64,000 bases of DNA from Phycisphaerales bacterium (GCA_020639115.1 JACKHG010000019.1:1-64000); one strand, 5' to 3'. Shown: positions 37,232 through 47,016, counted from the stretch's first letter. Made by a program: numbers and translations. Notes: generated from the sequence alone by a model not told the origin.

Positions 37232-40200
37232 GCGTGCCCTTCATCCAGTGCGGGGTTGGGATTGGTGACCCGCGCCAGGTACGTCGTGCGCGGCACGGTC
37301 GTCAGTTCCGTGAGCATCCCGTACTCCAGCGGGCTCTGCTTCAGCTCGTGCACGTGCGACTTCGGATCGTTCAGGTCGCCGAAAACGATCGCGCCCGTCG
37401 GGCAGGCCTGCTGGCACGCGGTCTGCAGCTCTCCGTCGCGGATGCGCCGGTCCTCCTTCTCCGCCTCGATCCGCGCCGCGGAGATCCGCTGGATGCAGTA
37501 CGTGCATTTCTCCATCACGCCCCGGGAGCGGACCGTCACGTTGGGGTTCTTCTGCAACGCGATCGTCGCGTGCGTGTCGTCGGAGTACTTGAGAAAGTTG
37601 AAGCGCCGCACCTTGTACGGGCAGTTGTTCGAGCAGTACCGCGTGCCCACGCAGCGGTTGTACACCATGTTGTTGATGCCCTCGTGGTCGTGCACCGTCG
37701 CCCCCACCGGGCAGACCAGCTCGCACGGGGCGTTCTCACACTGCATGCACGGCACCGGCTGATGAAAGATCTCCGGATCCGCGGCGTCACCCTTGAAGTA
37801 CTTGTCCACCCGCAGCCAGTGCATTTCCCGTCCGGCCAGCACCTGCTCCTTGCCCACCACCGGGCTGTTGTTCTCCGCCTGGCACCCGACCACGCACGCC
37901 ATGCACCCGTTGCACGACGTCAGGTCGATGGTCATGCCCCACTTGTAGTCCTTGTACGCGTACTGCGGGAACATCGAGTTCAGCGGCGGATTCGCCGATT
38001 CCTCGTCCACCTCCTTGGCAAAACGCGGATTGGCGTTGAACACCGGCAGCGGCGCCGTACGCACCAGCCGCCGGTTCTCGTCGTCCGCCTCCGCGTGCGC
38101 CTGCTCGGCCACGACCACCACTTCCGGCTGCAGCTCCTTCTTGATCTCCCCACCCACGATCACGTGGTGCATGTCCACGTTGGCCAGCTTGCGCTTTCCG
38201 CCCGTCGGGCTTACCCTCAGCCCGCCGCCGAACCACGGGGCGCCCGCGGTGCGCAACGCGTACGCGTTGAAACCCGCCCCCTCGCCGACCTCGCCCACCT
38301 GCCACCGCCCGTACCCCAGCGTGACCGTGACCACCTCGTCGTGCTGGCCCGGCATCAGCAGCACCGGCGCCTCCACCGTGCGCCCCGCGTATTGCAGTTT
38401 GACGATATCCCCGTGCCCCAGCCCCAGCTTCCGCGCCCGCTGCACGCCCATCAGCGCGGCGTTGTCCCAGGTCAGGTGCGTCATCGGCTTGGGCAGCTCC
38501 TGCTGCCAGCCGTTGTTGGCAAAACAGCCATCCCAGATCGTCGGGTCGGGCTGGAAGACGAGTTCCAACCCGTCGCCGTCCGCCTCCGCCGGCGCGTCCG
38601 CCGCGAGCTGCTCGGCGACGTTCTGCGCCGCCGGCTCGCGCAGCTTGGCCGTCGTGTCCGGCACCACGCCCTTCTCGAGCCACCTATCCCACTTCGCGTC
38701 GAAACCCGCCGCCCCCGCCCGCCGCCGCCAGTAGTCCCGCAGCAGCGCGTGCGGCGTCGTGTCCACGTTGCCCGTCAGCAACGCCAGCATCTCGTGGTCG
38801 GACTTGCCCCCGAACAGCGGGGCGATCAGCGGCTGAACGATCGCGACCGTCCCGTCGTACGCCCGCACGTCGCCCCAGCTCTCCAGGTAGTGCTGCCGCG
38901 GCACGTGCCAGTGACTCAGCAGCGACGTCTCGTCGTAGTGCGTCGAAAGATGCACCGCGAGCCGCTTCGTCTCCTGCGCGTCCTTCGGCAGCGCCCAGTT
39001 CAGCAGCCGCTGCCCGAAATTGAGATCCGCCGGCGCCGTGTACACCGGGTTGCCCCCGATCATCACCAGCATCCGCGCGTCACCAGCCTCCAACCGCTCG
39101 ACCAGCTCCCGCAGCGAACGCTCGTGATTCAGCGGCCCGCCCTCCAGCGGCTCGGTGTAACTCACGGTCTTCCCAATACCGCCCAGCGCGTGGTTGAGCG
39201 CACACGCCAGCGCATGCACCGCCGGCGGCTGGGACCGCCCGGCGATCACCAGGCTCGCGCCCCGGTTCGCCTTCAGGTCGTTCGCGACCGCCTCCAGCCA
39301 GCGCCGCTGCCGCGCGTCGCGCACGTCCGCACCGCCGACGTTCACCCCGAGCCGCCGCGCCAGGCCCCGCGCCAACGCCTCGATGTCCCGCGCCCGCGCC
39401 GGAAGCCGGTGATCCGCCATCGAACCCGTCACCGTCGGCGTCGGCTCCGCGACGTACAACCGGCTCATCGCGTCGCCCGGCTTGCGCACCCGCCGCGCCG
39501 CGGCAAAGTCCCGCGCGTAACGCACGCTGCCCGGATCGCTGTGCAGGAAATCTCCGTCCAGGCTCACGATCCGCGCCGCCTGCGCCAGGTCGTACACCGG
39601 GTGCAGCGCCTCGCCGAACGCGATCCGCGTCCCCTCATGCTCGTTGTCGTGGTTGATCGGCGCGTAGCAGTACCAGCTTGCCTCCGGCATCTGCTCGCGA
39701 ATCTGCCGCTGAAGATCCAGCAGGCTCGGCGAGGTGATCGCTTCGCTCAGAATGCACAGGCCCGCGCCCCGGCTGCGGCGGATGTCGGCGAGTTGCCCGT
39801 TCGCCGCTTCGATGAAGCGGCCCCATTCGCTCCCGTTGCCGCGGTGCATGACCATGCCCGAGCGGTCCGGATCGTACAGATCGAGCACCGACGCCTGCGC
39901 AAACGCGTTCGTCGCGCCGCGACTGGCGGGGTGGTCGGGATTCCCCTCAATCTTGGTGGGGCGGCCCTCGTGACTCTCCGCCAGCAGGCCGATGCCGTAG
40001 CCGTTGTGCGGCATCGCTGTCGCGAAACGCAGCGGCTTGCCCGGCACCATCATCTCCGGCTGCTCCACGTACGGCAGACGCTTCTCCGCCGGCGGCGACC
40101 CGCAGCCCGTCAGGCCCGCCAGCGCCAGCGACGCCCCCATGAACCGCAAGAATTCGCGGCGGCTCACCCCGTCGCGCAACTCGCCCACCCCGGCGGGAAA

Positions 40201-40329
40201 TTCCCGCTCGATCTGCTCCCGGAACGACGGCGAATCCACCAGCTCCTCCAGCGTGCGCCACAACCGCGCTTGCGTGGGCGGCACGTTCGCGCTGCTGAGT
40301 TCCCTGGTGCTCGTTTTCACGTCGTTCAT
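37228..40329 (-). CDS. actB: Alternative complex III Fe-S subunit ActB
   Basis: A 1033-residue protein. A Tat-type signal (SRREFLRFMGASLALAG) lies after a ~60-residue leader. The first two thirds resemble a molybdopterin oxidoreductase fold that lacks cofactor in known ActB. The C-terminal third is DmsB-like with CNGCMACVVGC, CMQCENAPCELVC, CVGTRYCSNNC and CTYCIQR...ACQQACP. In the third cluster a Thr replaces the second Cys, consistent with the 3Fe-4S cluster known in ActB. The start at 40329 is chosen because ATGA overlaps the actA stop. Confidence 0.94.
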   Translation of the reverse strand: MNDVKTSTRELSSANVPPTQARLWRTLEELVDSPSFREQIEREFPAGVGELRDGVSRREFLRFMGASLALAGLTGCGSPPAEKRLPYVEQPEMMVPGKPLRFATAMPHNGYGIGLLAESHEGRPTKIEGNPDHPASRGATNAFAQASVLDLYDPDRSGMVMHRGNGSEWGRFIEAANGQLADIRRSRGAGLCILSEAITSPSLLDLQRQIREQMPEASWYCYAPINHDNEHEGTRIAFGEALHPVYDLAQAARIVSLDGDFLHSDPGSVRYARDFAAARRVRKPGDAMSRLYVAEPTPTVTGSMADHRLPARARDIEALARGLARRLGVNVGGADVRDARQRRWLEAVANDLKANRGASLVIAGRSQPPAVHALACALNHALGGIGKTVSYTEPLEGGPLNHERSLRELVERLEAGDARMLVMIGGNPVYTAPADLNFGQRLLNWALPKDAQETKRLAVHLSTHYDETSLLSHWHVPRQHYLESWGDVRAYDGTVAIVQPLIAPLFGGKSDHEMLALLTGNVDTTPHALLRDYWRRRAGAAGFDAKWDRWLEKGVVPDTTAKLREPAAQNVAEQLAADAPAEADGDGLELVFQPDPTIWDGCFANNGWQQELPKPMTHLTWDNAALMGVQRARKLGLGHGDIVKLQYAGRTVEAPVLLMPGQHDEVVTVTLGYGRWQVGEVGEGAGFNAYALRTAGAPWFGGGLRVSPTGGKRKLANVDMHHVIVGGEIKKELQPEVVVVAEQAHAEADDENRRLVRTAPLPVFNANPRFAKEVDEESANPPLNSMFPQYAYKDYKWGMTIDLTSCNGCMACVVGCQAENNSPVVGKEQVLAGREMHWLRVDKYFKGDAADPEIFHQPVPCMQCENAPCELVCPVGATVHDHEGINNMVYNRCVGTRYCSNNCPYKVRRFNFLKYSDDTHATIALQKNPNVTVRSRGVMEKCTYCIQRISAARIEAEKEDRRIRDGELQTACQQACPTGAIVFGDLNDPKSHVHELKQSPLEYGMLTELTTVPRTTYLARVTNPNPALDEGHA

Positions 40330-40982
40330 CGATGGCATGTGTAGCAATCCGACAGGCGTTCGACCGGGATGTTGTATTCCTTCACGAGCTGGCGACCGAG
40401 TTTCTCCTGGTCATCCGGCGGCGACCAATGCAGGTTGAAGACTTCGTCCTTCGGACGGATGTACTTCTCCGGGGCGCGGTGGCAGTTCAGGCACCACTCC
40501 ATCTTCAGGTTGACCACCGACCACATCAGCGGCATCTCGTCGACCTGCCCGTGGCACGTCGAGCATCCGATCCCCTTGTTCACGTGTATGCTGTGATTGA
40601 AGAAAACGTAGTCGGGAAGCGTGTACACCTTCGTCCACTCGATGCGCTCACCGGTCTTCCAACTGTTGCGCACCGGCGCCAGCGTGTCGGCGTCCGACCA
40701 CATCTTCGAATGACAGGTCATGCAGGTGTGCGTCGGCGGCAGACCCGCGAACGACGAGGTCTCCACGCCCGTGTGGCAGTAGCGGCAGTCCAGCCCGAGC
40801 CCGCCGACGTGATGCTCGTGACTGAACGGCACCGGCTGCGGACGCGCCATCCCCTCCCGCGTCACCCACGGCCCGCGCTGTATCTCGAACGCGCCCCAGG
40901 CCACCACCCCGATGCCGATAACCACGGCGGCAATGCACAGCCGCGACACCGTGTTCCATACTCGGCCGAATACTTGCGCCAT
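40326..40982 (-). CDS. actA: Alternative complex III pentahaem cytochrome ActA
   Basis: From the ATG at 40982 the product has 218 residues. One membrane anchor (CIAAVVIGIGVVAWGAF) precedes a domain with five haem sites: CRYCH, CMTCH, CSTCH, CLNCH and CYTCH. PFSHEHHVGGLGLDCRYCHTG is the typical first-haem context, split here by family convention. It is the periplasmic pentahaem subunit that takes electrons from ActB. It is the first gene of a twelve-gene operon. GGACGGGG precedes the ATG; an in-frame GTG at 41030 lacks a ribosome-binding site. Confidence 0.93.
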   Translation of the reverse strand: MAQVFGRVWNTVSRLCIAAVVIGIGVVAWGAFEIQRGPWVTREGMARPQPVPFSHEHHVGGLGLDCRYCHTGVETSSFAGLPPTHTCMTCHSKMWSDADTLAPVRNSWKTGERIEWTKVYTLPDYVFFNHSIHVNKGIGCSTCHGQVDEMPLMWSVVNLKMEWCLNCHRAPEKYIRPKDEVFNLHWSPPDDQEKLGRQLVKEYNIPVERLSDCYTCHR

Positions 40983-41039
40983 CGCCCCGTCCGCGGTAAT
41001 CTGTCCGCTGCCGTGAGGTTGAGACTGCACGTATGCTCA

Positions 41040-41061
41040 CACCTGACGACGGTGTCAGGTG
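41040..41061. promoter_or_regulatory. Perfect inverted repeat upstream of actA (possible operator)
   Basis: CACCTGAC (41040-41047) and GTCAGGTG (41054-41061) form a perfect eight-base inverted repeat with a six-base spacer, 58-79 bases before the actA ATG at 40982. There is no T run, so an operator or leader hairpin is more likely than a terminator. No second copy was noticed in the window. Confidence 0.4.
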
Positions 41062-41679
41062 GTGCGAAGTCCGTTCACTAAGTTTGTTGCACAGTTCCAA
41101 TCGCGCCCGAATCCGCGCGAGGGGTCACTGGAGGCCATCATAGGTCCGACCCGCCCAGCGGCCACTTCACCGCATGAATTCACCGTCAATGCAACCGCCG
41201 CGCCGCCCGCCCACGCATCGCTAAGTTCTTGTCAATCAAGAATCCAGCATCAGATAACAGACAGTTTATGGGTGTCCTGCGCGTTACACGACAGGAACGC
41301 AGCACACGAACACCGCCGCTGATCGCGGGTACGCAACGAACCTGCCGCGCGCCGTCATATGCAGAATTGGAGAAAACCAAGACGGGCGCGCGCACCGCAC
41401 GGCCGGCGCATGGCACACGATTGATGCCGACGCGCCGCGTGCCGAAGCCGGCCGACGACCGTCGCCCGCGGGGTCTCGATCACGCGAGGCTTCCGCGTCT
41501 TCCCTCCGGACCCCGGAAAGGGCGGAGCGTGGCCACCAACCGCTTGGCCTCTCACTGGGGATTCTTCTCAAGACTGCCCGCAACAGGCGGCTTTTTGTCC
41601 GCGTGCCGGCTGTTTCGACCCCACGGCTGCCCGCAAAGCGGCTTTGCTTTCCCCGTCCCGGCGCGGTTACAATTGGATT
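41062..41679. other. Intergenic region between divergent act operon and RDD gene
   Basis: About 620 bases without a convincing gene. It includes an A+T-richer stretch at ~41080-41300, likely holding the act promoter, and a six-base inverted repeat TTCTTG/CAAGAA at 41226-41242. Just before the RDD gene there is a near-continuous palindrome GCAAAGC/GCTTTGC at 41633-41647. Confidence 0.5.
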
Positions 41680-42426
41680 ATGTCCATCGTCGGCGAATAC
41701 ACCCTCGAGACGCCCGAGAGCATCGAGGTCACGTTCGACCTCGCCGGCCCGGGCTCGCGTTTCTGCGCCCTGCTCCTCGATACGCTGCTGTTGTGGATCG
41801 TAGTGTTTCTGGTCGCGGTGTTCGCCGTGGTGTTCCTCCCCGCGGGCGGCGATGTCGACGATGGCTGGGGCGCCTGGTCCGTCGCCGTTGTCATCGTCGC
41901 CGCCATGACCGCACTCTTCGGCTACTACACCTTCTTCGAACTCATTCTCAACGGACAGACGCCGGGCAAGCGGGCCCTGCGCCTGCGCGTCATCCGGGAC
42001 GACGGCACGCCGGCGCTGCCGCTCGACATCGTCGTCCGCAACCTCGTCCGCATCGTCGATGCGCTCCCGGGCGTCTACGTCGTCGGCGGCCTCGCCGCCA
42101 TGTTCAGCGCCCAGCACCGCCGCCTCGGCGATATGGCCGCTGGCACCATCGTGGTCAAGGAGGGTGAAATCGACTACCGCGCAGCCGCGGACCGGCGCGA
42201 CAGCCCGCAACTCGCCAGCGCCACGATTGCGAACGCCGCGCTCAGCGCCGAGGAACGCCGGCTCGTTCGCGGATTCCTGCAGCGCCGCGTCGAACTGCTG
42301 CCCGACGCCCGCCAGCGCCTTGCGGAAAACCTGGTCGCTCGCCTGCACGCCGTCCATGGCGGTGACATGCCGGATGCGGAAATCTACCTCGAGCGACTCG
42401 CGGAGGGGCGCCACCATGACGCCTGA
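41680..42426 (+). CDS. RDD-family membrane protein
   Basis: A 248-residue protein. After a short N-terminal strand (YTLETPESIEVTFDLAG) come the RDD-type helices: GSRFCALLLDTLLLWIVVFLV with the R..D pair, VIVAAMTALFGYYTFFELI, and NGQTPGKRALRLRVI, the conserved loop of the family. The C-terminal soluble tail is Arg-rich. RDD proteins have been linked to ion/proton exchange and cell-envelope functions, but the role here is unknown. The next gene starts inside its last codons, so the pair is co-translated. Confidence 0.88.
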   Translation: MSIVGEYTLETPESIEVTFDLAGPGSRFCALLLDTLLLWIVVFLVAVFAVVFLPAGGDVDDGWGAWSVAVVIVAAMTALFGYYTFFELILNGQTPGKRALRLRVIRDDGTPALPLDIVVRNLVRIVDALPGVYVVGGLAAMFSAQHRRLGDMAAGTIVVKEGEIDYRAAADRRDSPQLASATIANAALSAEERRLVRGFLQRRVELLPDARQRLAENLVARLHAVHGGDMPDAEIYLERLAEGRHHDA

Positions 42427-43429
42427 CGAGGCCGTCGCTGCGCTGCGGCCGAAGTGGGAACGCCTGAACAACCTCGTGGACCAGCTCCACCACAGCGGGG
42501 CGGCCGGCCTCGGCGGCGCCCAGGTCCGCGAACTGATCTTCCTCTACCGTGAGGCGAGCGCCGACCTGGCGCGCCTCCGCGCCCTCGATGCCGAGCCCGG
42601 CGTCATCCGCGAACTCAATCGCACCGTCGTGCGCGCCCACGGGCAGGTGTATGGTCGGCGCCGGCGGTCGCACACGTCGCTGCGCGACTTCTTCCTGCGC
42701 GATTTCCCGCGCCTCTTCCGCCGGCGCTGGCCGTTCACCGCGGTCAGCCTCGCGATCTTCCTCGCCTTCACCGGCCTCGGCTACTTCAGCGTCCAGTCCA
42801 ACCCCTCCGTCGTGGCCGACATCCTCGGCGGCGCAGAGTGGGAATTCCGCGGCGAGAAAACCGGTTCTGGTTTCCGCGAACGCTTCGAACAGACACCCTC
42901 GCCCGTCCTCTCCAGCGCCGTGACCACCAACAACATCGTCGTGGCCCTGTCCGCCTTCGCACTCGGCGTCACCTTTGCAGCCGGTACGGTCTACGTGCTG
43001 GTCGTCAACGGGACCATGCTCGGCGGGTTCGCCGGGGCCTACGCCCAGAACCACGCAGCCGGCGACTTCTGGGCGACCGTCCTGGTCCACGGCGGACTCG
43101 AACTGTCTGCGATCATTATCGCCGGCGGCGCCGGCCTGCTCATGGGCTACGCGCTCTGGTGCCCGGGCCGACGCACCCGCCTGCGGGCGCTGCGCGACCA
43201 CGCCCGCGAAGGCGCCCAGATCGCCCTCGGACTCATCCCCGCATTCCTCGTCGCCGGATTTTTCGAGGGATTCATCACGCCCAGCACGCTGCTTTCCCCC
43301 GCGGTCAAGCTGGCGCTGGGTCTGTCGGCCATGTTGGTTTTCTGGCTCTATCTCGCCGTCGCCGGCCGCGGCCCCGACATGGCGCCAACCGACGACCAAG
43401 ACAACGCCACCCCCGCGCTGCTGCGCTGA
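42416..43429 (+). CDS. SpoIIM-family (stage II sporulation M-like) membrane protein
   Basis: A 337-residue protein with a soluble helical N-terminus (~100 residues) and then five to six membrane helices. Signatures are FLRDFPRLFRRRWPFTAVSLAIF, TTNNIVVALSAFALGVTFAAGT, VHGGLELSAIIIAGGAGLLMG and FLVAGFFEGFITPS. These define the SpoIIM family, which outside sporulating bacteria regularly sits beside RDD, MoxR, DUF58 and DUF4129 genes. GGAGGGG precedes the ATG at 42416, and the start overlaps the RDD gene by 11 bases. Confidence 0.9.
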   Translation: MTPDEAVAALRPKWERLNNLVDQLHHSGAAGLGGAQVRELIFLYREASADLARLRALDAEPGVIRELNRTVVRAHGQVYGRRRRSHTSLRDFFLRDFPRLFRRRWPFTAVSLAIFLAFTGLGYFSVQSNPSVVADILGGAEWEFRGEKTGSGFRERFEQTPSPVLSSAVTTNNIVVALSAFALGVTFAAGTVYVLVVNGTMLGGFAGAYAQNHAAGDFWATVLVHGGLELSAIIIAGGAGLLMGYALWCPGRRTRLRALRDHAREGAQIALGLIPAFLVAGFFEGFITPSTLLSPAVKLALGLSAMLVFWLYLAVAGRGPDMAPTDDQDNATPALLR

Positions 43430-43452
43430 AACGTCCACCCGCACGCCTTTAC

Positions 43453-44790
43453 TCAGAAGCGCCCGCTCCGCTTCAGATCCAGGTAGCGGCTGAGCACCGC
43501 CGGCGTGAGCCCCCGCGGATCCACGTCCAGCACGTCCACGCCGCTGTGCCGCATCCGCTCGAGCGCGTCGCGCCGCCGCTCGAGCGACTGCAACGCGACG
43601 GCGGTCACGTAGCAGTCACCAGCCGCCTGCGGCTGCTGCTGGGCGAGCCGCTCGACCTCGCCGTTCCGCAACGTCACGCACAACGCCCGGTGCCGCCGGG
43701 CAAAGTGCGCCGTATGCGCCAACAATGCCGCCGAAGCCGCACGATCGATCACGTCCGTGAACACGATGATCAGCGAACGCTTGCGCTGGCGCAGAGCCAG
43801 AAAGCGGCACGCCCGATCGTAGTTCGGCTCGCGCAACCGCGCCTCGATCCGGTACAGCGCCTCGTTCATCCGGCGCAGCACGCCCTGGCCCCGCATCGGC
43901 GGAACGTACGCCTCGATCTCGTCGCTGAAACCCAGCAGCCCGATCGAATCACCCTGCTTCATCGCGGCGTACGTCAGCAGAATCGTCGCGTTGATCGCGT
44001 GATCCAGACGCGAAACCTGGTCCGCCTGCGTCGTCATCAGCCGCCCGCAGTCCAGCATGATCAGGATGTTCTGGCTCCGCTCGACGCCGTACTCACGCAC
44101 GATCAGCTTGCTGCGCCGCGCCGTGGCCTTCCACGCAATGTCCCCCGGGTCGTCGCCCGGAATGTACTCGCGCAGACCGTCGAACTGCGCCCCCTTGCCC
44201 CGCTCGAACGTGCGCACCACCCCCAGCTCCTGCAGCCGGTGGCGCTGCAGCGCCATCTCGTAGTGCCGCAGATTCTGCACGTTGGGATATACCTTGACGT
44301 CGTGCTCGAGCCGCAGACGATACTGCCGCAGCCCCAGCCCCAGCACCGTGCCCAGGCGCAGATGCACGTCCCCGAACCGGTACTGACCGCGCCGCGTCGG
44401 CCGCACCTCGTAGCGCAGCTCCGCCCGCGAACGCGGCCGCAGCACGCCGTCCACCACCGCGCGACTCCGCCGCATCCCCTCGGGAACGTCGTCCGTCAAC
44501 GCAAACGCCATGACGCGCTCGCTCGCGTTGCGCACGTCCCACCCGACCACGTTCTTCGCGTTCAGCGACAGGAACGGCGGCATGATCCGCTTGACCTCGA
44601 ACGCGCGGCTGCCCGGCGAAATCAGCAGGTCCACCGCCCACACGACGCAGATCACGACGTCCAGCGCGAAGCCCAGCGCCAGCCCGCCGCTGCTGCGCCA
44701 CAGCAACATCACCGGCGCGGGCAGCAGCAGCAGAATCAGCAGACGCCGCGTCGGCAGAACGTGCGGGTGGGATGGCGCGAAGTCCGTCAT
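43453..44790 (-). CDS. DUF58 / von Willebrand A-like protein
   Basis: A 445-residue protein with two N-terminal helices (LLILLLLPAPVMLLW and FALDVVICVVWAVDLLI). A beta domain follows, then the DUF58 core with GLREYIPGDDPGDIAWKATAR and a vWA-like half (NILIMLDCGRLM, GDSIGLLGFSD, RSLIIVFTDVID). DUF58 proteins are partners of MoxR ATPases, probably as co-chaperones or metal-ion binding adaptors. The start overlaps the moxR-like stop by four bases. Confidence 0.9.
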   Translation of the reverse strand: MTDFAPSHPHVLPTRRLLILLLLPAPVMLLWRSSGGLALGFALDVVICVVWAVDLLISPGSRAFEVKRIMPPFLSLNAKNVVGWDVRNASERVMAFALTDDVPEGMRRSRAVVDGVLRPRSRAELRYEVRPTRRGQYRFGDVHLRLGTVLGLGLRQYRLRLEHDVKVYPNVQNLRHYEMALQRHRLQELGVVRTFERGKGAQFDGLREYIPGDDPGDIAWKATARRSKLIVREYGVERSQNILIMLDCGRLMTTQADQVSRLDHAINATILLTYAAMKQGDSIGLLGFSDEIEAYVPPMRGQGVLRRMNEALYRIEARLREPNYDRACRFLALRQRKRSLIIVFTDVIDRAASAALLAHTAHFARRHRALCVTLRNGEVERLAQQQPQAAGDCYVTAVALQSLERRRDALERMRHSGVDVLDVDPRGLTPAVLSRYLDLKRSGRF

Positions 44791-45749
44791 GTGAGCCGGG
44801 GAACCTCCACCTGCGCGAGCACCTGCGTGATCGCCGCGTCGGTCGTCAGCCCCTCGATCTCCGCCTCGGGCTGCAGCAGCAGACGGTGCCGCAGCACCGG
44901 CTGGGCCACGTCGCGAACGTCGTCCGGTGTCACGAAGTCACGCCCGCGCAGCAGCGCCGTCGCCCGCGCCGCCTGGAACATGATCACGCCCGCCCGCGGA
45001 CTCGCCCCCAGCGCCAACGCATGGAAGCCCCGCGTCGCCCGCACCACCGCCGTGATGTACTGGATCACCGGCTGGGCCACGGTGAGTGTCCGCACCGCCG
45101 CCCGCGCCTCCGCCAGCGCCTGCGGATCGGTGCACGGCTCGATCCCGAACGTCTCCGGCCGCGCCGCGTCGAACCCCTGCTGGTAGCGGTGGAGAATCTC
45201 CTGCTCGTCCGCTTCCGCCGGGTAACCGACCCGCGACTTGAACATGAAGCGGTCGAGCTGCGCCTCTGGCAGCGGATACGTGCCCTCGTACTCGATCGGG
45301 TTCTGCGTGGCCAACGCGGTGAAGATCGGGCTCAGCGCGTGCGTCTCCCCGTCGATCGAAACCTGCACGTCCTGCATCGCCTCGAGCAGCGCCGATTGCG
45401 TTTTCGCCGGGGCCCGGTTGATCTCGTCCGCCAGCAGCAGGTCGCAGAACACCGGCCCGGGCCGGAACTCGAACGCAGCCTGCTCGCTGCGGTACACGTT
45501 GACGCCCAGCAGGTCCGCCGGCATCACGTCCGGTGTGAACTGCACCCGCCGGAATCGCCCCCGCAGCGTCAGCGCGATCGCCCGCACCAGCAGCGTCTTG
45601 GCCGTCCCCGGCGGCCCCTCCAGCAGCACGTGCCCGCCCGCGAGCAGCGCCACCACGACCTCGTCGAGCAGCGCATCCTGCCCGATAATCACTTTCCCAA
45701 GTTCACGCCTCACGCTGCGCGCCAACTCGACGACGCGATCCAGTTCCAT
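44787..45749 (-). CDS. MoxR-family AAA+ ATPase
   Basis: A 320-residue AAA+ protein with Walker A GPPGTAKT, Walker B LLLADEINRAP, sensor 1 TQNPIEYEGTYPLPEAQLDRF, and the MoxR C-terminal lid. MoxR ATPases act as chaperones that remodel or insert cofactors into partner complexes, together with vWA proteins such as the DUF58 product next door. The ATG at 45749 is chosen over an in-frame TTG six bases upstream. Its first codons overlap the end of the DUF4350 gene by 47 bases. Confidence 0.93.
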   Translation of the reverse strand: MELDRVVELARSVRRELGKVIIGQDALLDEVVVALLAGGHVLLEGPPGTAKTLLVRAIALTLRGRFRRVQFTPDVMPADLLGVNVYRSEQAAFEFRPGPVFCDLLLADEINRAPAKTQSALLEAMQDVQVSIDGETHALSPIFTALATQNPIEYEGTYPLPEAQLDRFMFKSRVGYPAEADEQEILHRYQQGFDAARPETFGIEPCTDPQALAEARAAVRTLTVAQPVIQYITAVVRATRGFHALALGASPRAGVIMFQAARATALLRGRDFVTPDDVRDVAQPVLRHRLLLQPEAEIEGLTTDAAITQVLAQVEVPRLT

Positions 45750-47016
45750 GCTCAACGGCCTCCACTGCGGTGTTCAACCGGCGCACCAGCTCCAGGAGCG
45801 TCGCGTCCGGCAGTCGGGATTGATGTACTTGTTGCGCCGCCGCCTGCACGGCCCGCGCCGCCTCCGCGTGCCCCTGCCGCGCAAGCTGATCGCTGATCTC
45901 CCCATCGGTGCAGTTCACCGGCAGGTGCAATGCGCGGCGCAGCCGGTCGCGGTCGTGCCGCCAGATCGTCGCCAGCGCCACGTCGCCCGCCCGCGCCTGG
46001 TGCAACAGGCGGCCGGCTGCCGCGGTGAACTCCCCCTGCGTGCGCCGCACCCGCCGCACCAGACCCTCCGGACGGCCGAAGTGCCGCCCGGCTGCGTAAA
46101 GGCCGAGCGCGCTCACCACCGCCACCTGCAGCACCGTCCAGCCCCAGCGCTCGTCCCAGAGCAACGCGAGCATCGCCATCCACGGACGCTCGTTATAGGG
46201 AAAGCCCTGGTGGTACTCGTCCACCGCGATCACCGCGTCCGCATCGCCGTCGGCCAGCGCCGTCGCCAGGTCCGCAAGCCAGATCGGGTCGTCCGCCTCG
46301 CGAAGGCCCGCATTGGTCAACGCGTAAATGTCCGCCAGCGCGAACACCCATCCCTCCCCGTATTCCGCCGCGAACGCCACGAGCCCGTCCTCGTCGGCCA
46401 GCAGAGGCGTAATCGGCAGATCCGCCTCCGGCCACGACAGGGGCGCGTCCGGGTCAAAGCGGTGCGCGGTCCCGACCCGAACCGCCGCAACGTCCGGCAG
46501 CCACGCCCGCCCGCCGTCCGCGGCCGGATGGAGATCGACGAATTCCCTCTTGGCGTCGCCCGCCTTCGCCGCGCGTTCCGCGAAGCGGAACCAGTCGACG
46601 GTTTCGACACAGTCGTCAGCATTGTCCATGACGCGGCAGTCTGGCCCGTATTCCTCCAACGTCCGCGGCGCCACCAGCAGGCGATGCCCGTCCGCTACCC
46701 ACGACTTCAGCGTCTGGGCCTCGTGCGGGTGCAGACATTTCACCGGCTCGAGCAACACCAGCGCATCGATGTCCGCGAGCGTATCGGTGTCGATCGGCCG
46801 GCGCAGCCGGATCGCGGAATACCTCAGCTTGTTCAGCGTCAGGTACGCGGCCTTCGTCCCGTAGGGCTCGTTGAAAAATGTCGATGGCTGGGCGGCGGCG
46901 CTCCCCGTGCGCGCCGGCGGCAGCAGCAGCCAGCTCACCGCCGCAATCGCGCCGGCTGCGGCGAGCATCATCACCAGCAGGCGCAGGTCACGCCTGGTCT
47001 CGGGGCTCAACTTCAC
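45703..47016 (-). CDS. DUF4350-type membrane protein
   Basis: A 437-residue protein that begins with a GTG. A membrane helix near the N-terminus (LLVMMLAAAGAIAAVSWLLL) is followed by a GATase-like periplasmic domain (AYLTLNKLRYSAIRLRRPI, IDALVLLEPV, WVADGHRLLVAPR). A second helix (VLQVAVVSALGLYAAG) and a helical cytoplasmic tail complete it. This is the DUF4350 pattern, always found with MoxR/DUF58/DUF4129 genes. The function is unproven. It overlaps both neighbours. Confidence 0.82.
   Translation of the reverse strand: MKLSPETRRDLRLLVMMLAAAGAIAAVSWLLLPPARTGSAAAQPSTFFNEPYGTKAAYLTLNKLRYSAIRLRRPIDTDTLADIDALVLLEPVKCLHPHEAQTLKSWVADGHRLLVAPRTLEEYGPDCRVMDNADDCVETVDWFRFAERAAKAGDAKREFVDLHPAADGGRAWLPDVAAVRVGTAHRFDPDAPLSWPEADLPITPLLADEDGLVAFAAEYGEGWVFALADIYALTNAGLREADDPIWLADLATALADGDADAVIAVDEYHQGFPYNERPWMAMLALLWDERWGWTVLQVAVVSALGLYAAGRHFGRPEGLVRRVRRTQGEFTAAAGRLLHQARAGDVALATIWRHDRDRLRRALHLPVNCTDGEISDQLARQGHAEAARAVQAAAQQVHQSRLPDATLLELVRRLNTAVEAVEHGTGSRRRVGAQREA

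Noticed and set aside
41229..42167. 318-codon plus-strand frame across the intergenic region and RDD gene
   Set aside because: Its second half is the RDD gene in the wrong frame and its first half has no motif or ribosome-binding site.
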